Program-made: the position numbers and the translations under genes | The notes under the pieces: model-generated | Databases searched by the model: none | The model's input: only the letters and a program-made list of their open reading frames with translations | What the model was told of the DNA's origin: nothing | Shown here: piece by piece, positions 33,488 to 42,512 of the stretch | Layout: the number at the start of each line of letters is the position of its first letter | Position numbering within the stretch: the first letter of the stretch is position 1 | Origin: Nodosilinea sp. P-1105 | GTDB lineage: Bacteria > Cyanobacteriota > Cyanobacteriia > Phormidesmidales > Phormidesmidaceae | Assembly (NCBI RefSeq): GCF_012911975.1 | Contig: NZ_SMDQ01000016.1 | Location: 1 to 64,000, forward strand | Length of the DNA stretch: 64,000 nt | Direction of reading: 5' to 3'

Positions 33488-36400
33488 CTATTCAGCTCGC
33501 TGTAGCGCAGTAATTTTGGGATCAACGATTTTGCGACCCTGCCCTTGGAACTGAATCGCCAAGCAGATCTTGTTACCTGCCCCAAAAATGTGGGTCACCT
33601 GCCCGGCTCCATAGGCTTTATGCACCACCACATCCCCCACGGTCCAGTCGGCTTCGTGGGCACCGCTGCCCGGTTTGGCGTCGGTCTCTCGTTGTTTACG
33701 GGCTTCCCGCAGGGGGGTGCTCCAGCGTTGGGGCAGGCTAGCGGAACTATCACCGCTCACCAGTTCCGCCGGTAGCTCACTCAAAAACAAAGACGGGCTG
33801 GCGGGTTCGCGGTTGCCGTACAGGCGGCGGGCGCGAGCGTGGGAAATGAACAGCCGCTCCTGGGCCCGGGTAATGCCCACATAGCAGAGACGGCGCTCTT
33901 CTTCGGTGGCGGCGGGGTCTTCTAAGGACCGATGGTTGGGGAACAGACCCTGCTCTAACCCCACCAGGAACACTACTGGAAACTCTAACCCCTTCGACGA
34001 GTGCAGGGTCATCAGGGATACCGCGTTGGGCCCTTCGGCGCTGTCATCGAGATCCGAAGCCAAGGAGGCATTGGCTAAAAAAGCCAGCAGTGATGGATCT
34101 TCGCTTTCCTCTTCAAATTGCAGTACAGCGTTATAGAGTTCTTGCACGTTGCTAAAGCGATCGTCCGCTTCGTCGGTACCTTCGGCCTTGAGGGCAGCCA
34201 GGTAGCCACTGTCTTCCAGCACTCCTTGGATAATCTCGGACCCCTTTTGGTTGTCGATGTCCTGACGGTATTTCTTGATCAGGTCGGTAAAGGCCAGCAC
34301 CCCTTTGGCCGACCGCCCGGCTAAGGTTTTGACGGAGGTTTCATCGGCCAGAATTTCCCATAGGGGAATATTGCCCAGGGTTTGGCTGGCTTGATCGAGT
34401 TTGTCCAGGGTGCCTTTGCCCACCCCCCGCCGGGGCACGTTGATCACTCGCTTCAGACTAACGGTGTCGAAGGGGTTGGCGATCGCCCGCAGGTAAGCCA
34501 GCACATCTTTAATTTCCCGGCGATCGTAGAACCGCAGCCCCCCCACCACCTTGTAGGGAATGCTATAGCGGGTCAGCACCTCCTCAAAGGCGCGGGACTG
34601 GGCGTTGGTGCGATAGAGAATGGCAAAGTCCCCCCAGCGCAACTCGGGATGTTGGGTTTCCAGGTTACGAATCTGGCGGACCACAAAATCGGCTTCAGTG
34701 GTTTCGTCGTCCGCCCGATACAGATAAATGCTCTCCCCTTCCCCTCGGGTAGCCCGCAGCACCTTGTCAATGCGTTCAGTGTTGTTTTCAATCAGGTAGT
34801 TGGCCACCTCCAAAATATTGGAGGTAGAACGATAGTTTTCCTCCAGCTTCACCATGGTGCGGGTGTCGTCATCGGCCAGCCCGTCGCCAAAGTCATCCTG
34901 AAAGTTCATCAGAATGGTAAAATCCGCAGCCCGGAAGGAATAGATGGAGTTATGAACAAGCACCCCCTCCGCGATGTAGCTATGGCTATGATCAACCTCT
35001 AAATCGTAGACCTCGCCGTCATAATCTTCCTGCCAAACGTCGATAACATTACGCTCCTCTAGTTGTCCGTCGATGTCTAGCAGGACCTGCATACCTGGAT
35101 GCAGGTGAGACAGGGGTAAAAAGTTATAGATTTCACTGTCAATCTGGGCGCGACGACGAATATCTAACCCTCCCGCCGCCGCCGCGGCTTTAACGATGGA
35201 GACAGCCTCAGGATAAGAGGTTCGGGCCGTTTCGTAGCGGTAGGTACCCGGTAGCTTCCCTGGACATATAGGGTAGCCCGCTTCAGCAAAGTTAGCGGCA
35301 ATGTCAGCTCGATTGGACGACCACTGAATGCGATGATCAGCCTTGGGGTGAACTCGTTCCTTACGGACGTTGCCAAACATGGTCAAATTAATCGTTTGAC
35401 GACGCAAGCCATTTTGTGGTCGATAGTGGGGAAAATCGGGATGCAGCTCCAAGTCCTGCATCAGGGCCTCGGCCTTCGTAAACGTATCTAGCTCAGAAAA
35501 TAGCTTGAAAATTGTCTCATCTGAAATACTTAACTTCCGGCCTTTGGCATGGAACACCATGGTCGGCAAACCATATTTGGCGGCGAAATAGGCCTCATAG
35601 TAAGCGGCTTCTTCGTAACTATTGGTTGCTTTTAGCACCCAGAGCTTATCGGCATTCTCCTGGGCAACTCGCACCTTAAACCCAATCTCTTTCTTGCCAT
35701 GGTCATTAGCGCGCTGTCCGGTGGTTAGGCCGATGCGATAGCCACGGTCGGCCCGAAACATCAGGTAAACATAGTAGCGATCGAGCAGCGGCACCATACG
35801 GGCCATGAGAATGTGGTGGGGGGTGCCCCTAAGGATGCGGTCGCCCGCTTTGATGCACCACAACTTTCCCTTAAACTGCCCTCGCTGAATGTGGGTAATC
35901 TTGGCGGGATATAGTGTCGTTTGCCCTAGGGTAGAAAGTACTTCGTCCCCCACTTCCAGGGACTGAATCGGCACCTCTCCCTGGGGCGTTAACACGGCTG
36001 TGTTGGGGGGCAAACACTGGTCGGCATCGCCCACTACAAATACCGAGCGGTGATTCCAATCTTTGTAAGTGGCAATGGACTCCCCATTGGTGGCTAATAG
36101 CCGAATCAACTCGTACTGGGTACGGTTGGTGTCCTGGTATTCATCCACCAAAATGTGGCGGAAGCGCTTGTGCCAGTAGGCCAGCACCTGTTCGTTTTGC
36201 TGAAACAGGTACACAGGCATCAAAATCAGGTCATCAAAATCCAGGGCGTTATTTTCCGCCAGAGCCTTTTGGTAATGGCGATACACGTCGGCAATCACCC
36301 GACCTCGATAGTTGGGCTGCTCCTGTTCTAACTCATCAGGGGATAGCTTTTGGTTTTTGGCATTGCTGATGGCAAACCGCACCGATCGCGGATTGAACTT

Positions 36401-36907
36401 TTTATCATCCAGGTTCAGGGTCTGGGTGACGATGGTTTTAACCAGGCCCTGGGCGTCTGACTCATCAAAAATTGAGAAGTTCTTGGTCCAGCGGTAGCCC
36501 GCCGGATGCTGATACTTTTCGATATCAAACCGCAACATGCGGGCACACAGGGCATGGAAGGTGCCAATCCACAGGTATTTGGTGATGTTTTTGTATACCT
36601 GGGACTTCAGTTTGATTTGCTGGGCTTCTGACAGGGTCGATAGGGGCTTGCCGTAGTGGGCCTGGGCGTCCTGCTCGGCAAACAGGGCCTCAATCCGGGC
36701 CTTCATTTCTTTGGCCGCTTTGTTGGTGAATGTGACTGCCAGAATGTTGTCTGGGTCTGTTTTGTGGGTCAGTACCAGGTTGGCGATGCGGAATGTGAGG
36801 GCGCGGGTTTTGCCCGAGCCCGCCCCCGCCACCACCAACAGCGGGCCGCAGTAGTGTTCGACGGCTTGGCGTTGGGCAGGGTTGAGGGCAGCTAGGAAAT
36901 CAGTCAT
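33488..36907 (-). CDS. pcrA: DNA helicase PcrA/UvrD with an intein
   Basis: A superfamily 1 3'-5' helicase for repair and replication restart. The precursor is 1139 residues; removing the intein (residues 298-653) leaves 783, the usual PcrA length. Walker A GAGSGKT is at 28-34, TFHALCARML and VDEYQDTN (Walker B) follow, and motif III GDADQ/SIYSFRAAD is split by the intein between Gln297 and Ser654. After the intein come RTNAQSRAFEEVLTR, VINVPRRGVGKGT, MTLHSSKGLEFPVVFLVG and YVGITRAQERLF. The C-terminal 60 residues match the PcrA RNA-polymerase-binding Tudor-like tail (VVHKAYGAGQVTHIFG). Splicing is needed for a complete motif III. It is transcribed alone. Confidence 0.96.
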   Translation of the reverse strand: MTDFLAALNPAQRQAVEHYCGPLLVVAGAGSGKTRALTFRIANLVLTHKTDPDNILAVTFTNKAAKEMKARIEALFAEQDAQAHYGKPLSTLSEAQQIKLKSQVYKNITKYLWIGTFHALCARMLRFDIEKYQHPAGYRWTKNFSIFDESDAQGLVKTIVTQTLNLDDKKFNPRSVRFAISNAKNQKLSPDELEQEQPNYRGRVIADVYRHYQKALAENNALDFDDLILMPVYLFQQNEQVLAYWHKRFRHILVDEYQDTNRTQYELIRLLATNGESIATYKDWNHRSVFVVGDADQCLPPNTAVLTPQGEVPIQSLEVGDEVLSTLGQTTLYPAKITHIQRGQFKGKLWCIKAGDRILRGTPHHILMARMVPLLDRYYVYLMFRADRGYRIGLTTGQRANDHGKKEIGFKVRVAQENADKLWVLKATNSYEEAAYYEAYFAAKYGLPTMVFHAKGRKLSISDETIFKLFSELDTFTKAEALMQDLELHPDFPHYRPQNGLRRQTINLTMFGNVRKERVHPKADHRIQWSSNRADIAANFAEAGYPICPGKLPGTYRYETARTSYPEAVSIVKAAAAAGGLDIRRRAQIDSEIYNFLPLSHLHPGMQVLLDIDGQLEERNVIDVWQEDYDGEVYDLEVDHSHSYIAEGVLVHNSIYSFRAADFTILMNFQDDFGDGLADDDTRTMVKLEENYRSTSNILEVANYLIENNTERIDKVLRATRGEGESIYLYRADDETTEADFVVRQIRNLETQHPELRWGDFAILYRTNAQSRAFEEVLTRYSIPYKVVGGLRFYDRREIKDVLAYLRAIANPFDTVSLKRVINVPRRGVGKGTLDKLDQASQTLGNIPLWEILADETSVKTLAGRSAKGVLAFTDLIKKYRQDIDNQKGSEIIQGVLEDSGYLAALKAEGTDEADDRFSNVQELYNAVLQFEEESEDPSLLAFLANASLASDLDDSAEGPNAVSLMTLHSSKGLEFPVVFLVGLEQGLFPNHRSLEDPAATEEERRLCYVGITRAQERLFISHARARRLYGNREPASPSLFLSELPAELVSGDSSASLPQRWSTPLREARKQRETDAKPGSGAHEADWTVGDVVVHKAYGAGQVTHIFGAGNKICLAIQFQGQGRKIVDPKITALQRAE
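34949..36016 (-). other. Intein in PcrA, 356 residues, with a GIY-YIG-like insert
   Basis: It begins with Cys (CLPPNTAVLTPQGEVPI, block A), has GTPHHI as block B (T65, H68), and ends VYDLEVDHSHSYIAEGVLVHN with the penultimate His and terminal Asn; the next extein residue is Ser. These are the residues required for standard protein splicing. Between the splicing halves is about 200 residues without a visible LAGLIDADG pair. It contains YYVYLMFRADRGYRIGLTTGQR at intein residues 81-102 and EEAAYYEAYFAAKYG from 135, which resemble the GIY-YIG core and its downstream Glu helix. The insertion site is the invariant Q/S of helicase motif III. Nuclease assignment is inference. Confidence 0.92.
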
Positions 36908-37089
36908 TAGAGCAGGTTGGGGTTTCGCCTATTCAGTATGACATTGGACGTGAGGGGTAGGGAGGCTGGATGGGGGGGATCTGTACCGGCACCTGGCAAA
37001 TTGCGCCCATATCCAGCTCAAAGCTGGAGCTTTCCCACAAAGAAAACCCCAGCTCTGAACTTGGATTGGGTACTGAATTTGACTTTAGG

Positions 37090-38049
37090 TTAAATCAGTT
37101 TCAGCTCAGGGTATTCGGCCACCATCTCATCAGCGGTCAGGGTTTCCCCCGCCTGTTGCGGCGTCCACAGCACTTCTATAGCCAGTAAGTTGTCGCTGGA
37201 GATGGCACCAATTTGGCTCAGGGCTTGCTTCAGATCGGCGGTGGAGCGCACCTCTGGCAAGTCTAGGCGGCCCTGGGTGGCTACCACCAGGGTGGCCAGG
37301 ATGTACTCCCCTGGGGCTTCAGTGCCGTCGCCAGGCAGGGACTTGGCCTCTTTCTGGCTAATCTGACTGTTGACGTTGGACAGGGTTTCGGCCGTGAACT
37401 TGCTGCGGGCCGATAGGGTATAGCGGTTAAACGCTTGCTCGGCGCTCAGTAGACGGGTTTGCTTATCGTCGCTAGCTGCATAGACCCAGTAATCGGGATG
37501 GCGCAGTAGGGCCAGCGTGGTTTCTTGTAGCAGCTTGGCTAACCCTGCGGTGGTGCCGGTATCGGCGGTGGCCGCCAGTTGGTTCAGGTCTTCTTGCAAG
37601 CCTCGAGCTTCAGCCAGCAGGCCCACTTGCAGCTTTGCCACAGCCACTGGTGGATTGGCCGACGAGGCCATGGTGCCATAACCGTCACCGCCCCCAGCAT
37701 TGCGGAAGCTGCGTACCAGGAAATTAGCGATCGCGATAAAAATCAGCAGGGTAAATAACCCGCCAAAACCACCGCCAATGCCAAAGAAGGGAAACAGAAA
37801 GGGAAAGCCAAAGCCCCCGCCTGGGTAATACCCACCGCCCCCAGGTCCAGGGGCATAGGAACGCGGTGACGGGGTCATCGGCCGGGCGGGAGCCCGAAAG
37901 CTGCCGCCGCCAATCCGGCCACCGGCCCTGGCGGCCCAGGCCCCATCGGCATGACCGAGCACTAAAACGAGAACCAAACCTAGGGCTACCAGAGGCTTAA
38001 CCCAAGGTTTCAAAAGGGGCTTAATACGCCGAAACAGTCGTTGAAACAT
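37090..38049 (-). CDS. DUF1517 membrane protein
   Basis: A 319-residue protein with an N-terminal signal anchor (VALGLVLVLVLGHADGAWA), a Gly/Pro-rich segment (GGGSFRAPARPM, GPGGGGYYPGGG), a second hydrophobic segment (GGLFTLLIFIAIANFLV, around 110) and a conserved soluble domain (about 130-319; VAVAKLQVGLLAEARGLQEDL, LRHPDYWVYAASD, TADEMVAEYPELKLI). DUF1517 proteins occur in cyanobacteria and chloroplasts; no function is established. Position downstream of pcrA's divergent side gives no functional hint. It is not in an obvious operon. Confidence 0.9.
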   Translation of the reverse strand: MFQRLFRRIKPLLKPWVKPLVALGLVLVLVLGHADGAWAARAGGRIGGGSFRAPARPMTPSPRSYAPGPGGGGYYPGGGFGFPFLFPFFGIGGGFGGLFTLLIFIAIANFLVRSFRNAGGGDGYGTMASSANPPVAVAKLQVGLLAEARGLQEDLNQLAATADTGTTAGLAKLLQETTLALLRHPDYWVYAASDDKQTRLLSAEQAFNRYTLSARSKFTAETLSNVNSQISQKEAKSLPGDGTEAPGEYILATLVVATQGRLDLPEVRSTADLKQALSQIGAISSDNLLAIEVLWTPQQAGETLTADEMVAEYPELKLI

Positions 38050-38154
38050 TGCTGTAAAAACAGGGTTTAAATAACGCTATGTATACTTTAACGCGAAGTC
38101 TTTCGGCCGCTAAACCTACCCTACTGCGATCGCAGTGGGTGATCCGCCCTTGTC

Positions 38155-38379
38155 TTAGCCGCCACCGACAATGGTGACAATTTCCAGGCGATCGTGGGGA
38201 TGCAGGTAGGTAGTTTCCCACAGCTGGCGGTGCAGAATTTCGCCATTGTACTCCACCGCTACCAAGCGAGGGTTCAAGCCCAGGGATTCTAAAAAGGTCG
38301 GCAATGGGGTACCGGGGGGGCAGGTTTGGGTTTCGCCGTTGACCTGCAGATAGATGGAGTCGGAATCAGGGGTGGGCAT
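38155..38379 (-). CDS. thiS: Sulfur carrier protein ThiS
   Basis: A 74-residue ubiquitin-fold protein that carries sulfur as a C-terminal thiocarboxylate for thiazole synthesis in the thiamin pathway. It ends LEIVTIVGGG; the GG terminus is the activation site. YLQVNGETQTCPPGTPLPTFL and NPRLVAVEYNGEILHRQLW are typical. It lies 152 bp downstream of thiE on the same strand, so the two probably share a transcript. No thiazole synthase gene is in the window. Confidence 0.95.
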   Translation of the reverse strand: MPTPDSDSIYLQVNGETQTCPPGTPLPTFLESLGLNPRLVAVEYNGEILHRQLWETTYLHPHDRLEIVTIVGGG

Positions 38380-38437
38380 GGGGGAAGGACGAAAAACGAA
38401 GAGGGTAGGGCGGAGCCAGTGAGTAGCAGCTTTCGTA

Positions 38438-38479
38438 GGGCACTGCCCACTACTCGGTAGAAAGTTTTCTAGAGGTCAC
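38438..38479. repeat. 42-bp dispersed repeat, second copy at 26844-26885
   Basis: The shared pattern is GGGCACTGCCCACTACTCGG followed by TAGA, then (A/C)TTTT, TAGA and TCAC; the second copy (26844-26885) keeps the same order with scattered changes. It lies in the thiE-thiS gap. A shorter relative (GGGCATTGCCCACC) is at about 49502. Confidence 0.55.
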
Positions 38480-38531
38480 CTTATTTAAGTCTAAATTTAA
38501 GTCTAATTCCTGACGTCAGCTCCCCAGATAA

Positions 38532-39620
38532 CTATCTTACCAGTACCGTCTGGAACCTTTGGCGGTGGCTGGTTTGGGCCACCAAGTACTGGGCAATCAG
38601 GGTGGGATTTTCCGCTTCAATCAGGGCTCGCACCACGGCCACCCGCTCGGCCCCGGCTTGCAGCACCTCCGTCAGGTTGTCGGGGTTGATGCCACCGATG
38701 GCATACCAGGGCACCGTCGCTTGCTCGGCGGCGTAGCGCACATAGTCTAGGCCAGCAGCGGCCTTATCGGGCTTGGTGGGGGTGCTATATACCGGCCCCA
38801 CCCCAATGTAGTCGGCCCCTGCGGCGATCGCCCGCTGCATTTCCTCTGGGTTGGTGGTCGATCGACCAATGATGCGCTGGTGTCCCAGCAACTGGCGAGC
38901 GGTGGATATTGGTAAGTCCGTTTGGCCCAGGTGGACGCCGTCGGCCTCGACGGCCAGGGCCAGATCGACTCGGTCGTTGACCAGAAACAGCGCCCCATAG
39001 CGATGGCAGAGATCCTTTAGCTTTTGGGCCAGTTCCAGACGTAGGCAGTCGTCAGTGTGTTTGTCACGGTACTGCACCAGGGCGATGCCCCCTTGCAGGG
39101 CCGCTTCTACAATCGGCAATAGGCGATCGCAGGGGGACGTGACCAGATAGGTCAGGGCCTGGTGCAGTTGCTGGCGGCGATGCCCCCCCATCAGCTCGCT
39201 TTCTAGGGTGTACACCTGGTAGCGCATGGTTTTGCAGGCAGCAGCGAAGTCACCCCGGTAGAGCTTGCCATATTCCTCTAGCACCCGCAGAGCTTCCTGT
39301 ACCCGGCAGAGATTCGCCTGTAGCACCGCTGTGACGCTGGCCCGCTCCGCCTCTTGGGCATGGGTCAGGTCAGTGCCAGGGTCGCCGGGGGTGTCGCGGG
39401 CCAGTCGTAGTTCTGGGGCATGCCACTGGGCCAGGGTTTGGCGCAGGTGCTTCAGGTGTTCGGTTTGGGTGGGGTTATTGAGGCCAAACCGGCACCAATC
39501 TTCAATGATGCGTAGCCCTTCCCGGGCGCGGTCCAGATTGGCGTCTAGGATGCGGTAGACGGCTCCCTTGCTGCCGCTGGGCTGACGAGGAATGGATGAC
39601 CCCAAGGGCTGATCCGGCAT
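38532..39620 (-). CDS. thiE: Thiamin phosphate synthase, long cyanobacterial form
   Basis: Joins the pyrimidine and thiazole parts to give thiamin phosphate. It has 362 residues. The C-terminal half (about 155-355) is the ThiE TIM barrel: VQYRDKHTDD, FLVNDRVDLALAVEADGVHLGQTDLP, YIGVGPVYSTPTKPDK, WYAIGGINPDN. The first 150 residues are a helical domain (RILDANLDRAREGLRIIEDWCRF, NLCRVQEALRVLEEYGK) common to cyanobacterial ThiE and of unclear role. thiS follows downstream. No TPP riboswitch was recognised upstream. Confidence 0.94.
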   Translation of the reverse strand: MPDQPLGSSIPRQPSGSKGAVYRILDANLDRAREGLRIIEDWCRFGLNNPTQTEHLKHLRQTLAQWHAPELRLARDTPGDPGTDLTHAQEAERASVTAVLQANLCRVQEALRVLEEYGKLYRGDFAAACKTMRYQVYTLESELMGGHRRQQLHQALTYLVTSPCDRLLPIVEAALQGGIALVQYRDKHTDDCLRLELAQKLKDLCHRYGALFLVNDRVDLALAVEADGVHLGQTDLPISTARQLLGHQRIIGRSTTNPEEMQRAIAAGADYIGVGPVYSTPTKPDKAAAGLDYVRYAAEQATVPWYAIGGINPDNLTEVLQAGAERVAVVRALIEAENPTLIAQYLVAQTSHRQRFQTVLVR

Positions 39621-39748
39621 GGATTAAACGACGGGTGATGAACGTGTTTCATCCTAACAGATATGAACTTTAGTAAACGGAGTGGCGAATATACCGTAAC
39701 CTGAGCTATCAGTTTGTCGTCTTCGCTCATTTAACCCTCACCCTGGCT

Positions 39749-41689
39749 ATGGCTATTCGTCTTCAACCAGCCTGTATCGTCGCGATCGCCGCTCTGGTTG
39801 CCTGGGGGCATGGCCCCGCTTTAGGGCAGTCATCTCCGTCCCCGTCAGCGGCTCCCCCTGGCCCGATCGAACGGGGCCATAATCAGCGGCTGGTCCATGT
39901 CAACCCTGTCTCCGGCAGTGATGGCAACGGCGATGGCAGCCAACTGCGACCCTATCAAACCATCACCCAGGCCTTAGCGGCAGCACCGCCCCAGTCAATT
40001 GTGGTGCTGGCCTCAGGGGAATACAGTGCCGATTCGGGGGAAACCTTCCCCCTGCGCCTAAAGCCAGGGGTCACGGTCCAGGGCGCACCCGGCGTCGATC
40101 GCCCCCCAGCGGTGATTCGCGGTAGTGGGCTGTGGACCAGCCGTAACCAGGGCAGCCTGCATGTCACGGTGATCGGCGTCGATGGGGCTGGCTTAGGAAA
40201 CGTCACCCTGACTAACCCCCACACCGCTGGCTACGGGATGGTGGTAGAAGCTGGACGCCCGGTGATTCGAGACAACCTGTTTGTCAGTAGTGGCTATGGG
40301 GGTGCCCTGGTGACCGGCGATAGTGCCCCGTTGCTAGAAGGCAACCGGTTTACTCACAATGGTGTCGTCGGACTGGCGATCGCCGGGCAGTCTACCGCCC
40401 AGGTACAGGGCAACCAGTTTGATAACACGGGCATCGGGATTCGGGTCGCCCCCGGTGCCCAACCCGAAATCCACAACAACCGCATTGTGCAAAACCAGGA
40501 TGGCATTATTTTGGACGGCAGCGCCCAACCCTACCTGCACAACAACCACATTGCCCACAACCGTCGCAACGGGGTGGTGGAGTTTCAGGTGGCGGCTAAA
40601 GCCGATGAGTCTGGTCCGGCGATCGCCGCTCCACCTGTTCTTCATAGCCCAGCCCCAACCAGCACCCCAACTGCACCGCCAGTGGTGTCCGAGCCGTCTC
40701 CCCCTGACTCGTCTTCAGCCCCTGCCCCAGCAGGCCCCCAGGGCTTAGCCCCAACAGCATCGGCTACAGAGCCCTTACCCCCAAGCCCTCAGCCCCGCCC
40801 GGCCCAAGCCACAGCTCCGCTAGCAGAGCCGATCACCCACGCCCCAGATCCAGATGACACTGCCCTAGCCAGGGTGGCGGCGGAACCGCCTACCGCCCCC
40901 AGTCCCCCAGCCCCCGAGCCATCGACAGCAGCCCAGGGAGACGATGCTGCCACCCTGGCGATCGCGCCGCCTGCGGCTGAGCCCAACGATTCAGAACCCT
41001 TGACGGCGGCTGCCCCTGCTTCCATCCCGGAGTCACTGCCCCTATCTGCCACAGGTGAGGCCCCCGAGGTCACAGCCCCAGAGCCCCCGCAGCAGCAACC
41101 ATCAGTCAGTCAGAACGCCACTGCCAACCGCGATCGCTTGGCGGCCATCCACCATCGCCTGCGCCAGCAACGGCAAAACTCCCCCAACCAGGCCACTGCT
41201 GCTTCAGAACCAGAACCAGAGCCAGAGTCTGTGCCCCTCCAGGTAATTCCGCCCCCTGCCGAGCCCGTAGTCGTGGCTGCTAATTCGGAGGTCAAGCCCG
41301 AGACGAACTCAAGTTCATCCCCCCAGGAGGCCGACAATCCTCAACTCTTGCGGGTGCCGTCGGGTTCGATTCCATCCAACTACAGTGGCGATGCGCCCAC
41401 CCCGCGCTCGACCCCTGGTCAAGTTGCCGCCCCCAGTCAAGGAGGGCCGCCGCCGCCGCCGCCCTCCTTGGCTGGGTTGCTAGGACTGCACTATAAGGTG
41501 TTGGTCCCCGCCGCCGATCAGGCCGTTCAGGACCAGGTGCGGGCCCTGGTATCCGATGCCTTTCGGGTGCGGATGAACGGCCAGTGGATGATGCAGGCAG
41601 GCGCCTACCCTGATTCAGACACCGCCGCCGCCACCGCCGATCGGCTCAGAGCCCAGGGGTTACCGGCGCAGGTGGATTATGTGCCCTAG
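39749..41689 (+). CDS. Exported beta-helix (DUF1565) protein with Pro/Ala linker and SPOR-like C-terminus
   Basis: 646 residues. The signal peptide ends near residue 27 (ALGQSS). Residues 45-280 form a right-handed beta-helix of DUF1565 type: NPVSGSDGNGDGSQLRPYQTI, RNQGSLHVTVIGVDGA, then repeats such as NLFVSSGYGGALV, NRFTHNGVVGLAI, NQFDNTGIGIRV, NRIVQNQDGIIL. About 290 residues of Pro/Ala/Glu-rich linker follow. The last 70 residues (YKVLVPA...QAGAYPDSDTAAATADRLRAQGLPAQV) look like a SPOR peptidoglycan-binding module. This points to a cell-wall-bound surface protein. Polysaccharide or adhesion function is inferred. Confidence 0.82.
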   Translation: MAIRLQPACIVAIAALVAWGHGPALGQSSPSPSAAPPGPIERGHNQRLVHVNPVSGSDGNGDGSQLRPYQTITQALAAAPPQSIVVLASGEYSADSGETFPLRLKPGVTVQGAPGVDRPPAVIRGSGLWTSRNQGSLHVTVIGVDGAGLGNVTLTNPHTAGYGMVVEAGRPVIRDNLFVSSGYGGALVTGDSAPLLEGNRFTHNGVVGLAIAGQSTAQVQGNQFDNTGIGIRVAPGAQPEIHNNRIVQNQDGIILDGSAQPYLHNNHIAHNRRNGVVEFQVAAKADESGPAIAAPPVLHSPAPTSTPTAPPVVSEPSPPDSSSAPAPAGPQGLAPTASATEPLPPSPQPRPAQATAPLAEPITHAPDPDDTALARVAAEPPTAPSPPAPEPSTAAQGDDAATLAIAPPAAEPNDSEPLTAAAPASIPESLPLSATGEAPEVTAPEPPQQQPSVSQNATANRDRLAAIHHRLRQQRQNSPNQATAASEPEPEPESVPLQVIPPPAEPVVVAANSEVKPETNSSSSPQEADNPQLLRVPSGSIPSNYSGDAPTPRSTPGQVAAPSQGGPPPPPPSLAGLLGLHYKVLVPAADQAVQDQVRALVSDAFRVRMNGQWMMQAGAYPDSDTAAATADRLRAQGLPAQVDYVP

Positions 41690-41834
41690 GGCAGAAGGCA
41701 GAAAATGAAGTCCCTTGCACAAAAAGGTTTCAGCAGGGTTTCAGCGTTAGCAGGAAGGGGGCTGAAATAAGTTGGCCAGGGTGTATCCAGAACTTTGTAG
41801 GATAGGCATCCTGCCTGTCCCCTGTCCCCCTCCG

Positions 41835-42377
41835 TTAACTCTTATCCGACGTCGCCACCAGGCGCTTGCGCAGAGAATCGGCCCGGCGCTTGGCAGTTGA
41901 ATTTTGGGGCTCTGCGGCCAAGGCACTTTCGTAGACCTCCAGGGCTTGGTTCATCAGTTGCTTGCGCTCGTAGCTATGGCCCAGGTTGTTGAGGGCCGTG
42001 ACATAGGCTGGTGTGATTTTTAGCGCTTCCTTGTAGTTACGAATGGCCAGGTCATACTGCTCTTGGGCAAAGTAGGCATAGCCCAGAGCATTGTGCACGA
42101 CAGCAGCATTTTCGCTGTCATCGTCGCCCAGCTGCTTCAAAGCTTGCTGAAGATACAGCACCGCTTGGGTATAGAGTTTTTTATCTAATAACAGGCTGCC
42201 CAGTTCGTAGTATTCCTGGGCGGTGCCCTTTTCTTTCGTTAGCTTTGATTGCAAGCGGGATAGGGTGCTTTCAATACGACGGGTCTTAATCACCTGGCGA
42301 ACCACAAAAAAGGCGGCAATGCTGAGCAGGCCAAGCAAAATGGCCAGGTAAATTAAGAGCAGATTGCTGTTCTCCAT
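41835..42377 (-). CDS. ycf37: Ycf37-type TPR protein (photosystem I assembly)
   Basis: A 180-residue protein. One N-terminal membrane segment (about 7-27) is followed by a short charged linker and three TPR units (EYYELGSLLLDKKLYTQAVLYLQQAL, VVHNALGYAYFAQEQYDLAIRNYKEAL, VTALNNLGHSYERKQLMNQALEVYESAL). Length and layout match Ycf37, which helps assemble or stabilise photosystem I in thylakoids. A generic TPR protein is the alternative. It is transcribed alone. Confidence 0.85.
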   Translation of the reverse strand: MENSNLLLIYLAILLGLLSIAAFFVVRQVIKTRRIESTLSRLQSKLTKEKGTAQEYYELGSLLLDKKLYTQAVLYLQQALKQLGDDDSENAAVVHNALGYAYFAQEQYDLAIRNYKEALKITPAYVTALNNLGHSYERKQLMNQALEVYESALAAEPQNSTAKRRADSLRKRLVATSDKS

Positions 42378-42512
42378 TGGTTTTTAAGACCTATTCCTAT
42401 AGCGCTAAACAATCAGGATCCTAGCGGTGAGCCTGTTTATTGGAATTTCCATGGCTGCCCCCGGGCCAAGTTGCCCGTTGGCAGCCTCACAATATCATTA
42501 TCTTGCCACGAG

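Noticed and set aside
39621-39748. TPP riboswitch upstream of thiE
   Set aside because: The short leader contains no recognisable THI-box conserved sequence.
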